From NCBI RefSeq assembly GCF_011038645.2, contig NZ_CP064955.1:682001-746000 (forward strand): DNA of 64,000 nucleotides, in the 5' to 3' direction. The position numbers were made by a program, and so were the translations under genes. Source of the DNA: Corynebacterium qintianiae (GTDB lineage: Bacteria > Actinomycetota > Actinomycetes > Mycobacteriales > Mycobacteriaceae). Below the pieces are notes generated by a model, which searched no databases, was not told the DNA's origin, and was given only the letters and a program-made list of their open reading frames with translations. Positions 34,088 through 43,042 of this stretch are shown in pieces. Every line of letters begins with the position of its first letter. The stretch's first letter is position 1.

Positions 34088-34941
34088 GGGGGAAAGAGAA
34101 AAAACAGGACAGCGACTGTGATGACCCCGCCTGTTGCAAAATTGAGCCAGAGGAAAACGCGCCATGCCCGGTTTACCTCCGCGGAGGTCTCATCGGTGAC
34201 GTCAAGGAACCGGGCAGTGTTGGCCGCGTACCCGAGCCCCAGCAAGCCGACGACCCAGCCGGGGAAGGGCAGCGCAATGCAGATGACCGCGGAAATGAGG
34301 TAGCCGGCGCAAGCGAGGCGCGTCGTCAAGCGGGCGCCCAGGCCCGTCGCGATGGATTTCAAACCGCCCTCCCGATCCGCGACCACGTCCTGCACTGCAC
34401 CGAGGGCGTGGCTGGACATGCCCCACAAGAAGAATGCGGCCACCGCGAGCCAGAAACGCGGGCCGACGGAGGGGTCCGTGATTGTGGCGCCGACAAGGGC
34501 GGGGAGCGCGAAGTGGGATGAAGAGGTGACCGAGTCCAAGACCGGCACCTCCTTGAACCTGAACGGCGGGGCGGAATACGCGTAAACGGCGAACAACGCA
34601 ATTGTTAGCCACACCGCGGAGAAGGTTGTGCCGCTGGCGTAGAGGATCAGCGCTAGCGGGAGCGTCGTTACGCCCGCCGCAACGAGGAGGGGCCGGTGCA
34701 GGGACTTCGGCAGGACCGCGCCCTCGATTCCGCCCTTGCGGGGGTTGCGGATGTCGGACTCGTAATCGAAGACATCGTTGATCCCGTACATCGCAATGTT
34801 GTAGGGAACGAGGAAAAAGATGAAACCGAACAGGAGCAGCCAGTCGAAGCGCGAGGTGTCGAGAAGGTAGGCGAGCGCGAACGGCACTGCGGTGTTGACC
34901 CAGCTGATGGGGCGCGACGCGGCGAGGATGGCGCGGATCAT
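34081..34941 (-). CDS. crtEb: Lycopene elongase (UbiA prenyltransferase)
   Basis: 286 aa from ATG 34941. UbiA-family membrane enzyme with the two Asp-rich motifs NDVFDYESDIRNPRKGG and QDVVADREGG, and about eight helices. In decaprenoxanthin biosynthesis CrtEb adds C5 units (from DMAPP) to both ends of lycopene, giving C50 flavuxanthin. Last gene of the crt operon; its start overlaps the crtYf stop (ATGA). Confidence 0.92.
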   Translation of the reverse strand: MIRAILAASRPISWVNTAVPFALAYLLDTSRFDWLLLFGFIFFLVPYNIAMYGINDVFDYESDIRNPRKGGIEGAVLPKSLHRPLLVAAGVTTLPLALILYASGTTFSAVWLTIALFAVYAYSAPPFRFKEVPVLDSVTSSSHFALPALVGATITDPSVGPRFWLAVAAFFLWGMSSHALGAVQDVVADREGGLKSIATGLGARLTTRLACAGYLISAVICIALPFPGWVVGLLGLGYAANTARFLDVTDETSAEVNRAWRVFLWLNFATGGVITVAVLFFLFPPQ

Positions 34942-35225
34942 CGTTCGCCCTCCGGCCACAGGGCGCACACGACGAGGCAGACGAACGCAGAATAAAACAG
35001 GTCCTCGATGGGGATGAGGCCGATAAATAGCCCGAGGTTGTTTGCGTCGTCGTATTGCACCAGGCCAGCGGCGACCATGAGGTTGTCGAAGACGATCGTC
35101 AGTGCGAGCACGGCAACGGTGACGACCGCGGTCACCTTCCACTGTGAGGCGTACGCGTGACGACGCCACAACCACAGCGCGGCGGACCCCAGGAGGAACG
35201 GCAGGCTTATGAGCAGGTAAGTCAT
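34938..35225 (-). CDS. crtYf: C50 carotenoid epsilon-cyclase subunit
   Basis: 95 aa, three membrane helices, conserved cyclase motif IPIEDLFYSAFV. Heterodimeric lycopene-cyclase-type subunit which, with CrtYe, cyclises the ends of flavuxanthin into epsilon rings to form decaprenoxanthin. It is somewhat shorter than the corynebacterial examples I know. ATGA overlap with both neighbours in the operon. Confidence 0.9.
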   Translation of the reverse strand: MTYLLISLPFLLGSAALWLWRRHAYASQWKVTAVVTVAVLALTIVFDNLMVAAGLVQYDDANNLGLFIGLIPIEDLFYSAFVCLVVCALWPEGER

Positions 35226-35533
35226 GGGCGCACCACCTTTCGCGTGCCGGATGTGAGGTTCATCGTGAGATATGTGAGGAAGAACAGGAATATTGGCTCC
35301 TCAACGGGCATCTCGGGGGCGAGCTCGATACCGGTCATGAACGGGGAGTCACCGCGGAAAAATGTGCCCGTGGCGATCCCGGCGGCGTCCCACAGCAGAA
35401 ACAGCGCGACCACCGACACCGTGAGAAGGGTGGCGCGGCGCGCATCAAGGAAGAAAGCGAGCTTCCAACGCCAGTCGCACAGCATCATGCAGCCGATGGT
35501 GACAAGGAGGAAAGTGAGGTAAACCAAGTGCAC
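35222..35533 (-). CDS. crtYe: C50 carotenoid epsilon-cyclase subunit
   Basis: 103 aa from GTG 35533 (VHLVYLTFLLVTIGCMMLCD). Three helices with the cyclase motif APEMPVEEPIFLFFLTYLTM, the partner of the PIED motif in CrtYf. The GTG shares one base with the crtI stop (TAGTG), and the longer frame upstream is crtI read out of frame. Both subunits are needed for ring closure. Confidence 0.9.
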   Translation of the reverse strand: MHLVYLTFLLVTIGCMMLCDWRWKLAFFLDARRATLLTVSVVALFLLWDAAGIATGTFFRGDSPFMTGIELAPEMPVEEPIFLFFLTYLTMNLTSGTRKVVRP

Positions 35534-37083
35534 TACATCGCCTCCGGCAGGGGGCCGGGCGAGCGGTCGCCGTGCAGTCTCTTGATCACGTTCTCCGCGG
35601 AGATCAGGCACATGGGAACGCCGACACCCGGCACCGTTGTGGCGCCGGCGTAGTAGAGGTTGTTCAGCTTGCGCGAGACGTTTCGGCCGCGCAGGAACGC
35701 TGACTGGCGCAACGTGTGGGCCGGGCCGATGGAGCCGCCTGACCACGCGCGGTAGCGCTCGGCGAAGTCGGAGGGGCCCAGGGTACGCATCACCGTGATG
35801 CTGTCGCGGAAGTCGTCGATGCCGCACCAACGCCCAATCTGGTCCACCGCGTGCTGGGCGACCGCCTCGACCGCGGGGGACGCTTCGCCCTGGTACATGT
35901 CGCCATGCCCGAAATCCGTGGCGGCAGGAACCGGCACTAGGACGAACAGGTTCTCGCAACCCTCGGGAGCCGTTGACGGGTCGGTGGCGGACGGCATGGA
36001 TACGTAGATACTGCGCGAGGCGTCGAGGGGCCGCGAGGCGACGGGGCCATCGAAAACTGCGTCGAAGTCCTCGTCCCAGTTCTCGCTGAACAACAGGTTG
36101 TGGTGCGCGAGCTGTGGGAGCTTGCGATTCGTACCGAGCATGACGAGCGCCGTGCCCAGCCCGGGGTCGCGCGCACCGAACCACTTCTCGTCGTAGGTGC
36201 GTTTCTCGGGCGGGAGGAGGCGGGTCTCGGTGAAGTGTAGGTCAGCGGCCGAAACGACGACATCGGCCGCGAGCTGCTCACCGCCGGTCAAGCGCACGCC
36301 CGTCGCCCGGGCGCCTGAATAGGTGATGGCGCGGACGTCCGCGTTCCGGCGAATGCGCACCCCATTTTCTTCCGCGAGCGAAACCAGCGCGTTGACCACC
36401 GCCGTGAACCCGCCCTGCGGGTATTTCACGCCCTGCACGAGGTCTGTGTGACTCATCAGGTGGTACATCGACGGGGTGCGCTCCGGATGGGAGGAAAGGA
36501 AAACCGCCGGGTACGTCAGCATCTGTCGGAGCCGGGTGTCGGTAAACCGGGAGGCCACGAACTTGTCTAGCGGCACGGTGAGGAGGCGCGCGAGGTCGGC
36601 GTAACGGCCGCGAATTTCGGAATCCACGAACGGCCGGAGGGAGCTGAAGGTGGTGTAGAGGAAGCGGTCGACGGCCATGTCGTAAGTGTCACCCGCCGAG
36701 TCCAGGTAGGCGGCTAGCTCGGCGCCGGCCCCCGGCTCGATCGACTCGAAGAGGCGGATGGCGTCCTCGCGCCCCGAGGGCACATCGACGGGGGACGCGT
36801 TCTCCGGGAAGAGGCGGTAGGCGGGCGCGAGGTCGACCAGGTTCAGTATGTCCGCGGTGCGTTTGCCGAACAGGCCGAAGAAGTGGTCGAAGGCGTCGGG
36901 CATGAGGTACCACGACGGGCCGGTGTCGAAACGGAACCCCTCGATCGTTTCCTCGCCGGAGCGGCCCCCGACGGTGTCGAGGCGCTCGAGGACGGTCACA
37001 TCGTAACCGTCCCGGCCCAGTAGGGCCGCGGTGGCTAGGCCGGCGACACCCGCGCCGACGACGATGGCGGATTGTTTACGCAC
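35533..37083 (-). CDS. crtI: Phytoene desaturase
   Basis: 516 aa. N-terminal FAD motif VVGAGVAGLATAALLGRDGY, C-terminal bacterial-type phytoene dehydrogenase signature NLYYAGATTVPGVGVPMCLI. It converts phytoene to lycopene in four desaturations at the membrane. GTG start at 37083 lies inside the end of crtB, with AGGAGA as ribosome site there. The pathway product feeds crtEb, crtYe and crtYf downstream. Confidence 0.95.
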   Translation of the reverse strand: MRKQSAIVVGAGVAGLATAALLGRDGYDVTVLERLDTVGGRSGEETIEGFRFDTGPSWYLMPDAFDHFFGLFGKRTADILNLVDLAPAYRLFPENASPVDVPSGREDAIRLFESIEPGAGAELAAYLDSAGDTYDMAVDRFLYTTFSSLRPFVDSEIRGRYADLARLLTVPLDKFVASRFTDTRLRQMLTYPAVFLSSHPERTPSMYHLMSHTDLVQGVKYPQGGFTAVVNALVSLAEENGVRIRRNADVRAITYSGARATGVRLTGGEQLAADVVVSAADLHFTETRLLPPEKRTYDEKWFGARDPGLGTALVMLGTNRKLPQLAHHNLLFSENWDEDFDAVFDGPVASRPLDASRSIYVSMPSATDPSTAPEGCENLFVLVPVPAATDFGHGDMYQGEASPAVEAVAQHAVDQIGRWCGIDDFRDSITVMRTLGPSDFAERYRAWSGGSIGPAHTLRQSAFLRGRNVSRKLNNLYYAGATTVPGVGVPMCLISAENVIKRLHGDRSPGPLPEAM

Positions 37084-37936
37084 GGTATCTCCTCAAGGCG
37101 CGGGCGGTCACGTAAAGCTTGCGGTGGCGCGGGACCGAGATGCGGGTGGTGTACAGGGTGGCGGCCGGGATGGCGTCGATACGCTCGGTGAGCTCGGCGA
37201 AGAGCGCCTCGGCCGCGGCGACGGCACCACGAGCGGGCTTGGGGAGCAAGGGGACGGCACGGCGCGCGCGGGCGAGGTCGGCGCGGATGTCGGCGACCAG
37301 CTCGGCTTTCACTGTGTCGTCAATGTCCCGGTCGCCCAGCTGCGGGAAGTAGGTGCGGCCCAGATCGTCGCGATCCTCGGCGAGGTCGCGCAGGAAGTTG
37401 ACCTTTTGGAACGCCGCGCCGAGTGCGCGGGCGCCCTCATCCAATTCCGCGCGGGTTGAGGCGGGCACGGGATCTTCCGCTACGAACGCCGCGACGCACA
37501 TTAAGCCGATGACCTCCGCGGAGCCGTATACGTAGGCGTCGAAATCGGCGGGGTCGTACAACGACTGCGACAGGTCTCGGCGCATTGAGGCGAAGAAGGC
37601 GGCGACATGTTCGTCGTCGAAGCGGCACCGGCGCGCACTGTTGGCCCAGGCATGGAGGACCGGGTCTGTGTGGAAGCGGGAGGCGGGGGCGGCGAGGACG
37701 TGCGCCTGGTAGGCGTCGAGAAGCGACGCGGCGTCCGTGCCCGCTGCCCGAGCAGTTCCGTCGACGATCTCGTCCGCGATGCGCACCATGGCGTAGAGAT
37801 TGCGCACGTCCGTGCGCACCCGGGGCGCGAGGAAGCGAGTGGCCAGGTAGAAGCTGGTGGAGTACTGGGAGATGACTTCGGCGGCGGCGCGGTCGCACAT
37901 GCGGTCGTACCGGGCCAGCATGGTGGGGGGCTCCAT
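37076..37936 (-). CDS. crtB: Phytoene synthase
   Basis: 286 aa. I prefer ATG 37936 over the TTG three codons upstream. The two Asp-rich substrate motifs are RIADEIVDG and NFLRDLAEDRDDLGRTYFP. It condenses two GGPP molecules to phytoene, the committed step. No crtE (GGPP synthase) gene is present in this operon, so GGPP must come from a prenyl synthase encoded elsewhere. Its 3' end overlaps crtI by eight bases. Confidence 0.94.
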   Translation of the reverse strand: MEPPTMLARYDRMCDRAAAEVISQYSTSFYLATRFLAPRVRTDVRNLYAMVRIADEIVDGTARAAGTDAASLLDAYQAHVLAAPASRFHTDPVLHAWANSARRCRFDDEHVAAFFASMRRDLSQSLYDPADFDAYVYGSAEVIGLMCVAAFVAEDPVPASTRAELDEGARALGAAFQKVNFLRDLAEDRDDLGRTYFPQLGDRDIDDTVKAELVADIRADLARARRAVPLLPKPARGAVAAAEALFAELTERIDAIPAATLYTTRISVPRHRKLYVTARALRRYRA

Positions 37937-37947
37937 GACAGGCAAGC

Positions 37948-38694
37948 CTATACGCGCTCAATGAGGCGGTGCTGCGGCGGGGAGAGCTTGAACCCCTGGC
38001 GCATCGAGTGCATCCCGCGCGAAAATCGGCGCGCGAGCTGGCGGGCGCCGCGCAGGGCGCGATCGTCGGTGTGCAACGTGATCTCCGGGCGGAACAACAC
38101 GGTTTCGTGCGGGCGGACCGCAAAGGACATCTGGATGTCGTCGTGGGACTCGGTGTCGCTGGAATCGACCGAGCCGCGGATGTCGCGCCACCATTGCGTG
38201 GTAAGCGAACAGTTGGTGCCGAAGAACGGGGCGTGGCCGAGTGCGGAGCCCACGCTGTAGCGAAACGCGCGCAGGTACAGGGCGCTGATGAAGCGGCCGC
38301 GCCAGCCGGGGACGTCGAAAAGCGCGGCCCCCGCCATGCCGACGACCTTTTTGCCCCCGCGCCGTGATACCTCATCCCACGCCTGGAGCCACTGCAGGCT
38401 GAACCTCCGGTCGACCAGGACGTCCGCGTCCACGCGCACAATAAGGTCCAGGCCACGCGCAGCTGCTTCGTCGTAACCGGCGTGCGACGCCCACGTAACG
38501 CCGCGCCGGGCCTCCGTGACCACGACTGCGCCTCGCGAACGGGCAACGGCCGCCGTGTCGTCGGTCGAGCCGTTGTCCACGACGATGACGCAGTCGAACG
38601 GGCGGACCTGGCGGGAGACGGAATCAAGACACGGGGCAAGCAGATGCGCGTCGTTGAGGCAGGGGATGACGAGACCAATAGTGGGAGCGGACAC
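37948..38694 (-). CDS. GT2 family glycosyltransferase, carotenoid operon leader
   Basis: 248 aa from GTG 38694. GT-A fold: LVIPCLNDAHLLAPCLDSV, IVVDNGSTDD and the DxD motif in VRVDADVLVD. It precedes crtB by 11 bases and starts the operon, taking the place that crtE occupies in C. glutamicum. A CrtX-like role, glucosylating decaprenoxanthin hydroxyl groups, is the natural inference, but acceptor and sugar are not visible in sequence. TATACT lies six bases before the GTG, so the mRNA is probably leaderless. Confidence 0.78.
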   Translation of the reverse strand: MSAPTIGLVIPCLNDAHLLAPCLDSVSRQVRPFDCVIVVDNGSTDDTAAVARSRGAVVVTEARRGVTWASHAGYDEAAARGLDLIVRVDADVLVDRRFSLQWLQAWDEVSRRGGKKVVGMAGAALFDVPGWRGRFISALYLRAFRYSVGSALGHAPFFGTNCSLTTQWWRDIRGSVDSSDTESHDDIQMSFAVRPHETVLFRPEITLHTDDRALRGARQLARRFSRGMHSMRQGFKLSPPQHRLIERV

Positions 38695-38700
38695 GGCGAA

Positions 38701-38708
38701 AGTATACG
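38701..38708. promoter_or_regulatory. Bidirectional -10 core, crt operon / CYP152
   Basis: AGTATACG contains TATACT on the minus strand (38706-38701) for the crt operon and TATACG on the plus strand (38703-38708) for the P450 gene. The GTATAC palindrome is shared, so the two transcripts would start about 20 bases apart in opposite directions. Confidence 0.5.
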
Positions 38709-38721
38709 TAGGGTGGGGGAC

Positions 38722-39999
38722 ATGACTTCCCACGAGAACAACAACGTGTCCGGCGAACACTCCCACAAGCTCCTGACCGACGGCTACCTCCTGCCCTCCA
38801 ACCTGCGCAAGAAGGCAGGCTTGCCGCCCGAGTCCATGTGCCCCGTGACCACCAAGTTCCTCGGCGAGGACGCGACCATCGTGCGCGGCTCCGAGGCAGT
38901 AGACTTCTTCTACAACGAGGAGCTGATGAAGCGCGACGGCGCGATGCCGCAGGTGATCGGCGACGCACTGGTGGGCAAGGGCGCGGTACACACGCTCGAC
39001 GGCGAGGCGCACAAAACCCGCAAGGCGCAGATGGTGGCCATGGCGTACGAGGATGAGCGCGTCGCCGAGTTCGCACCGCTGGTGGCCGAGGAGGTCGACC
39101 GCATGGTGCGCTCATGGAAGGGTGAGGAAGGAAACGTCTTCCAGGACATGTCCCTCGCGTTCGGTCGCGCCGCCTTCCGCTGGGCCGGCATCGAACTGTC
39201 GCCCGAGGACACCGACGAGAAGGTCGGCCGGATGATCACGTTGCTGGACAACTTCGGCAAGGTCGCCGGCACGCCGAAAGCCTTCTGGCAGCGCCGCCAG
39301 CTGGACAACTGGGCGGGCGAGCTGATCACCGACGTGCGTGAGGGCCGCGTGAGCGCCCGGCCCGATTCCGTGCTCGCGCACATGGCTAACCTCACCGATG
39401 AGAGCGGCGAGCTTGTCGACGCCACCACTGCCGGCATCGAGCTGCAGAACCTGACCCGGCCGACAATCGCCGTCGGGATCTTCGCCTCCTTCGCTGCCGT
39501 GGCTTTGGCCGAGAACCCGCAGTGGCGCGAGCGCATTAACAGTGCGGAAACGGACCGCGAGTCCGTCGCGTTCGCCCAGGAGGTGCGCCGCTTTTACCCC
39601 TTCGTGCCCATGTTCCCGGCCAAGGCAATCAAGGACACCGAGTTCAAAGGCTGCCCCGTCCACGAAGGCCAGCGTGTCGTGCTCGACTTCACCGGCACCC
39701 TCGGATCGGACGAGGAATGGGAGAACCCGGCGAGTTTCGACCCGGAGCGCTTCATGCCGTACGCCAACCAGTCCGAGGCGGAATCCATCAAGGCGTTCAT
39801 CCCGCAGGGCGGTGCCGACGTGCGCACCGGGCACCGCTGCCCGGGCGAGAAAATCGCCGTGACGGCGCTGTCCACTGCGGTATCTGCCATGGCGCGTCCC
39901 GAGGTGAAGATCTCCACCGAGGCGATCGACACCACGTACTCCATGACCCAGATCCTTACCCGCCCCGAGTCCGGCGTGCGGGTGTCAGTTTCGGGCTAA
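38722..39999 (+). CDS. CYP152-family fatty acid peroxygenase/decarboxylase P450
   Basis: 425 aa, GGGTGGGG before the ATG. CYP152 hallmarks: KGAVHTLDGEAH near residues 86-97, the carboxylate-binding Arg246-Pro247 in NLTRPTIAV, EVRRFYPFVPMFPAKA, and heme loop IPQGGADVRTGHRCPGE with C373. These enzymes use H2O2, not a reductase, to hydroxylate or decarboxylate fatty acids. His90 is at the position of His85 in OleT (alkene-forming), where Bacillus BS-beta has Gln. The position of OleT Phe79 is Val84. It is divergent from the carotenoid operon, with a shared promoter core. Confidence 0.9.
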   Translation: MTSHENNNVSGEHSHKLLTDGYLLPSNLRKKAGLPPESMCPVTTKFLGEDATIVRGSEAVDFFYNEELMKRDGAMPQVIGDALVGKGAVHTLDGEAHKTRKAQMVAMAYEDERVAEFAPLVAEEVDRMVRSWKGEEGNVFQDMSLAFGRAAFRWAGIELSPEDTDEKVGRMITLLDNFGKVAGTPKAFWQRRQLDNWAGELITDVREGRVSARPDSVLAHMANLTDESGELVDATTAGIELQNLTRPTIAVGIFASFAAVALAENPQWRERINSAETDRESVAFAQEVRRFYPFVPMFPAKAIKDTEFKGCPVHEGQRVVLDFTGTLGSDEEWENPASFDPERFMPYANQSEAESIKAFIPQGGADVRTGHRCPGEKIAVTALSTAVSAMARPEVKISTEAIDTTYSMTQILTRPESGVRVSVSG

Positions 40000-40895
40000 T
40001 CCAGGGAGGCGACGAAGTCCTTCGCGATCGTCGCCGGCTCGGCGCGTTCCGGCCCGACGTTGCGCATATTCATCGCAACCACATCTTCGGTGGTCAACTG
40101 CGCGTCGACGGAGTTGATCACATCGAGGGCGCCGTCAGGAAGCGAACCCGCCTTAATCACCGGCACGATGTTCTGCGGCGGGATTAGATTCTCCGGGTCC
40201 TCGAGGATGACGAGGTCCGCCTCCTCGCCGTTTTTGAGCAGGGCGGGGGAGGTGGTGAAGATGTTGGCCACGTTGGCGGCGCCCTCGACCAGCGCCTGCA
40301 CGGTAAGCGGGCCGCCGCCGTCCGAAATCGGGTTGACCTTGATCTTGCCCGCATCGATACCGTACACCGTGGTCAGGCCCTCAGGCCCGTAGGGGCGCTG
40401 AGCGAACTCCGGAGGCGCGGCGATTGTTATCGTGTCCAGCTTGTCAAGGTCGGCGATCGTGACCAGACCCTGCTCGTCGGCCAGGTCACGCGTGACGCGG
40501 TAGGCGTCCTTGGACTCGGCGGGGCTGAGCTCTCCGGCGACGAGGTCCTCCGGCAGGGCGTCGGCGAGTTCGCCGCCGCCATAGAACTGCGTGAGGTTAC
40601 CGGAGTACTCCGGCACGACGTTGACGGAGCCCTCCTGCAAAGCACCCAGGTACACCTCGCGGGAGCCGATGCCGGAGGACACCTCAACGTCGAAGCCCTC
40701 CTTGCGCAGTGCCTCCGCCCAGATCTGGCCGATGATCTCGGACTCCGGAAAGTTCGCGGTCCCGATGACGACGGTTCCGGGCTCCGCGGCGCTCGAGGGG
40801 GCCGGGGTTTCCTCCGCAAAGGGATCCTGCGTCCCGCAGGCTGTCAAGGTCAAGGTGGCAAGGACGGTGGCGCCTGCGGCGACTGTGCGTTTCAT
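39996..40895 (-). CDS. Osmoprotectant ABC transporter, substrate-binding lipoprotein
   Basis: 299 aa. Signal peptide with lipobox LTACG. The mature domain (VVIGTANFPESEIIGQIWAE, VVPEYSGNLTQFY) is the OpuAC/ProX quaternary-amine type (OpuCC/OsmX). It captures glycine betaine, choline, carnitine or a similar solute outside the membrane. Last gene of the four-gene operon. It overlaps the P450 3' end by four bases. Confidence 0.88.
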   Translation of the reverse strand: MKRTVAAGATVLATLTLTACGTQDPFAEETPAPSSAAEPGTVVIGTANFPESEIIGQIWAEALRKEGFDVEVSSGIGSREVYLGALQEGSVNVVPEYSGNLTQFYGGGELADALPEDLVAGELSPAESKDAYRVTRDLADEQGLVTIADLDKLDTITIAAPPEFAQRPYGPEGLTTVYGIDAGKIKVNPISDGGGPLTVQALVEGAANVANIFTTSPALLKNGEEADLVILEDPENLIPPQNIVPVIKAGSLPDGALDVINSVDAQLTTEDVVAMNMRNVGPERAEPATIAKDFVASLD

Positions 40896-40906
40896 GCGAG
40901 CCCACT

Positions 40907-41566
40907 TTATCGTGATGCGGACACCCCAGGCGGGGTGCAGAGCCGCTGTACCCCCGCCAGAAGCAGGTCAACCACCAGTGCCAGGGCCGTGACCAGCACC
41001 GCACCGGCGACCATGCGCGGGTAATCCTGCACCGCGAGACCGTCGATGAGGTAGCGTCCCAGCCCCCCGAGGCCGATGTAGGCGACCACCGTTGCGGTGG
41101 CAATGACCTGCACCACGCATGAGCGCAGGCCGCCAACAATCACGGGTGCGGCCAGGGGAAGCTCCACTCGCGTCAGGACCTGTGCCTCGCTGTATCCCGC
41201 TGCACGCGCGGAATGCACCACGTCGCGTTCAACGGAGTCGAAACCGGCGACGATGCCGGCGACTAGAGGGGCAACGGCGAGGAGAACGAGAACGATCGTC
41301 GCCGGGATCAGGGGCACTGTCACACCGCGGGGAATCGAGATGGCCAACCACGTCAGCAGGCCGAGGGCCGGGAGCGCGCGCAGCGCCCCCGCGACGGACA
41401 GGACGGCGTTCGCGCCACGGCGCGAGTGGCCCACCGCAATGCCCAGCGGCACCGCAATGAGAAGCGCAATGGCCACGGAGAGCACCGAATATCCGAGGTG
41501 CTCCACCAGGCGGGCACCGAACCCGGAATCACCGGCCCAGTTCTGGGCGGAGAAGAGGTAGTTCAT
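40907..41566 (-). CDS. Osmoprotectant ABC transporter, permease 2
   Basis: 219 aa, about five or six helices. Permease coupling loop EAQVLTRVELPLAAPVIVGG sits in the cytoplasmic loop that contacts the ATPase. Homologous to the other permease in the operon, giving a heterodimeric channel as in OpuCB/OpuCD. ATG overlaps the upstream stop (ATGA). Eleven bases separate it from the binding protein gene. Confidence 0.88.
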   Translation of the reverse strand: MNYLFSAQNWAGDSGFGARLVEHLGYSVLSVAIALLIAVPLGIAVGHSRRGANAVLSVAGALRALPALGLLTWLAISIPRGVTVPLIPATIVLVLLAVAPLVAGIVAGFDSVERDVVHSARAAGYSEAQVLTRVELPLAAPVIVGGLRSCVVQVIATATVVAYIGLGGLGRYLIDGLAVQDYPRMVAGAVLVTALALVVDLLLAGVQRLCTPPGVSASR

Positions 41567-42213
41567 CGCAGTGCCGCCTTCCGGGTCCAGGGCATGGCGG
41601 CGTGGCCGATGGCGACTAGGAGGGCGTCGATAAGCACGGCCAGAAGGATCGTGCCCACGAGCCCAGCGATGATCTGCGTCGGAAAGGAGCGCTGGAATCC
41701 CTCGGTGAACAAGGTGCCCAGCGACTGCACGCCGATCAAAGCGCCGACGGAGACGAGGCTGACCGTCGAGGCCGCCACGACCCGCACGCCCGCGAGCAAA
41801 CCGGGCCCCGCGAGGGGAAGCTCGACACCGACAATCCGTTTGAAAGGGGAATACCCCGCTGCCACGGCCGACTGACGCACGGCCGCGGGCACTGCGGCGA
41901 AAGAATCAGCGCTCGAGCGCACCATCAACGCGATGCCGTAGAGCGTCATCGCCACAACAACGTTAGCGGGGGAAAGGACCGAGGTGCCCAGCACCAGTGG
42001 CAGGAGGACGAACATGGCGAGGGAAGGAACGACATAGATCAAGCTCGAGGCCACCACTACCACCTCGCGAGCGCGGCCCGAGCGGTGTGCCAGCCAGCCG
42101 ATCGGCACCGCGACGAGAAAAGCGGCGGCAATCGCGGGCAGGGCGATCACAAGGTGGTCCAGAGCGAGCGAGCCGATGCGCCCCGCGTTGGAGACGAGCC
42201 ACGTCCAATTCAC
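41563..42213 (-). CDS. Osmoprotectant ABC transporter, permease 1
   Basis: 216 aa, GTG start overlapping the ATPase stop (GTGA). Helices plus the coupling-loop motif GYSPFKRIVGVELPLAGPGL. The segment AIMVRSSADSFAAVPAAVR-like region (ALMVRSSADSFAAVPAAVRQ) is typical for OpuCB. It forms the transmembrane path with permease 2. Confidence 0.88.
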   Translation of the reverse strand: MNWTWLVSNAGRIGSLALDHLVIALPAIAAAFLVAVPIGWLAHRSGRAREVVVVASSLIYVVPSLAMFVLLPLVLGTSVLSPANVVVAMTLYGIALMVRSSADSFAAVPAAVRQSAVAAGYSPFKRIVGVELPLAGPGLLAGVRVVAASTVSLVSVGALIGVQSLGTLFTEGFQRSFPTQIIAGLVGTILLAVLIDALLVAIGHAAMPWTRKAALR

Positions 42214-43016
42214 TTCAGCACGCCCCTGACCTTGCCGGCCGCGTCGACGACGAGGGTCTCGCCGTCGCGTTCGACGGCGCGCAGGTCCCAGCTTTCGGCG
42301 CCAATGAACTCACGGACCGCGTCGTTGGCGGGATGGGCGACGATGTGATCCGGTGCGCCGGACTGCTCGATGCGGGCCTGCGCGCCGAGGATGACGACGT
42401 CATCGCCGAGCAGGAACGCCTCGTCGATGTCGTGGGTAACCATGAGCACGGTGGTAGCCATGGTGTCCTTCAGCGCGAGGATCTCTTTCTGGAGGCTGCG
42501 CCGCACAACGGGGTCCACCGCGCCGAAGGGCTCGTCCATGATGAGGATGTCGGGGCGGGTGACCATGCCGCGCGCCACGCCGACGCGCTGCGCCTGCCCG
42601 CCGGACAACTCGGCGGGGTAGCGCCGAAACAACGTGGGATCGAGGTTGACCAGCTCCAGCATCTCCCCGGCGCGGCGCTTCGCCTCCGCTTTGCCCGCAC
42701 CGGACAACATCGCGATGTCAGCCACGTTGTCCAGCACAGTCCGGTGCGGCATCAACCCTGAGTGCTGCATGACATAGCCAATGCTGCGGCGCAGCGCGAC
42801 TGGGTCGGTGCCCGCAATGTCCTTGCCGCGCACCGCCACCGCACCGGCGTCGGGCTCGATCATGCGGTTGACCATGCGCAGCAACGTAGTCTTGCCGCAA
42901 CCGGACGGGCCAACGAAACATGTGGTGGAGCCCTCGCGCACGGTGTAGGTGAACCTCTGGATCGCGGGCGCGGTGGCCCCAGGATAGGTCTTCGTCACAT
43001 CTCGGAACTCGATCAC
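42210..43016 (-). CDS. Osmoprotectant ABC transporter, ATPase
   Basis: 268 aa from GTG 43016 (VIEFRDVTKTYPGATAPA). Walker A GPSGCGKTT, signature LSGGQAQRVGVARGM, Walker B ILIMDEPFGAVD, H-loop VTHDIDEAFLLGD. The DEAF segment and Met-rich Q-loop are typical of ProV/OpuCA importers. It lacks an obvious CBS pair at the C-terminus, so the osmotic sensing seen in OpuA-type ATPases may be absent. First gene of the operon. Confidence 0.9.
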   Translation of the reverse strand: MIEFRDVTKTYPGATAPAIQRFTYTVREGSTTCFVGPSGCGKTTLLRMVNRMIEPDAGAVAVRGKDIAGTDPVALRRSIGYVMQHSGLMPHRTVLDNVADIAMLSGAGKAEAKRRAGEMLELVNLDPTLFRRYPAELSGGQAQRVGVARGMVTRPDILIMDEPFGAVDPVVRRSLQKEILALKDTMATTVLMVTHDIDEAFLLGDDVVILGAQARIEQSGAPDHIVAHPANDAVREFIGAESWDLRAVERDGETLVVDAAGKVRGVLK

Positions 43017-43042
43017 GGGGTGTCCCAACTGTCGGGGAATTG

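Noticed and set aside
35534..36184. Extension of crtYe into crtI
   Set aside because: Arg/Pro-rich out-of-frame translation; the cyclase domain begins at GTG 35533, coupled to the crtI stop.
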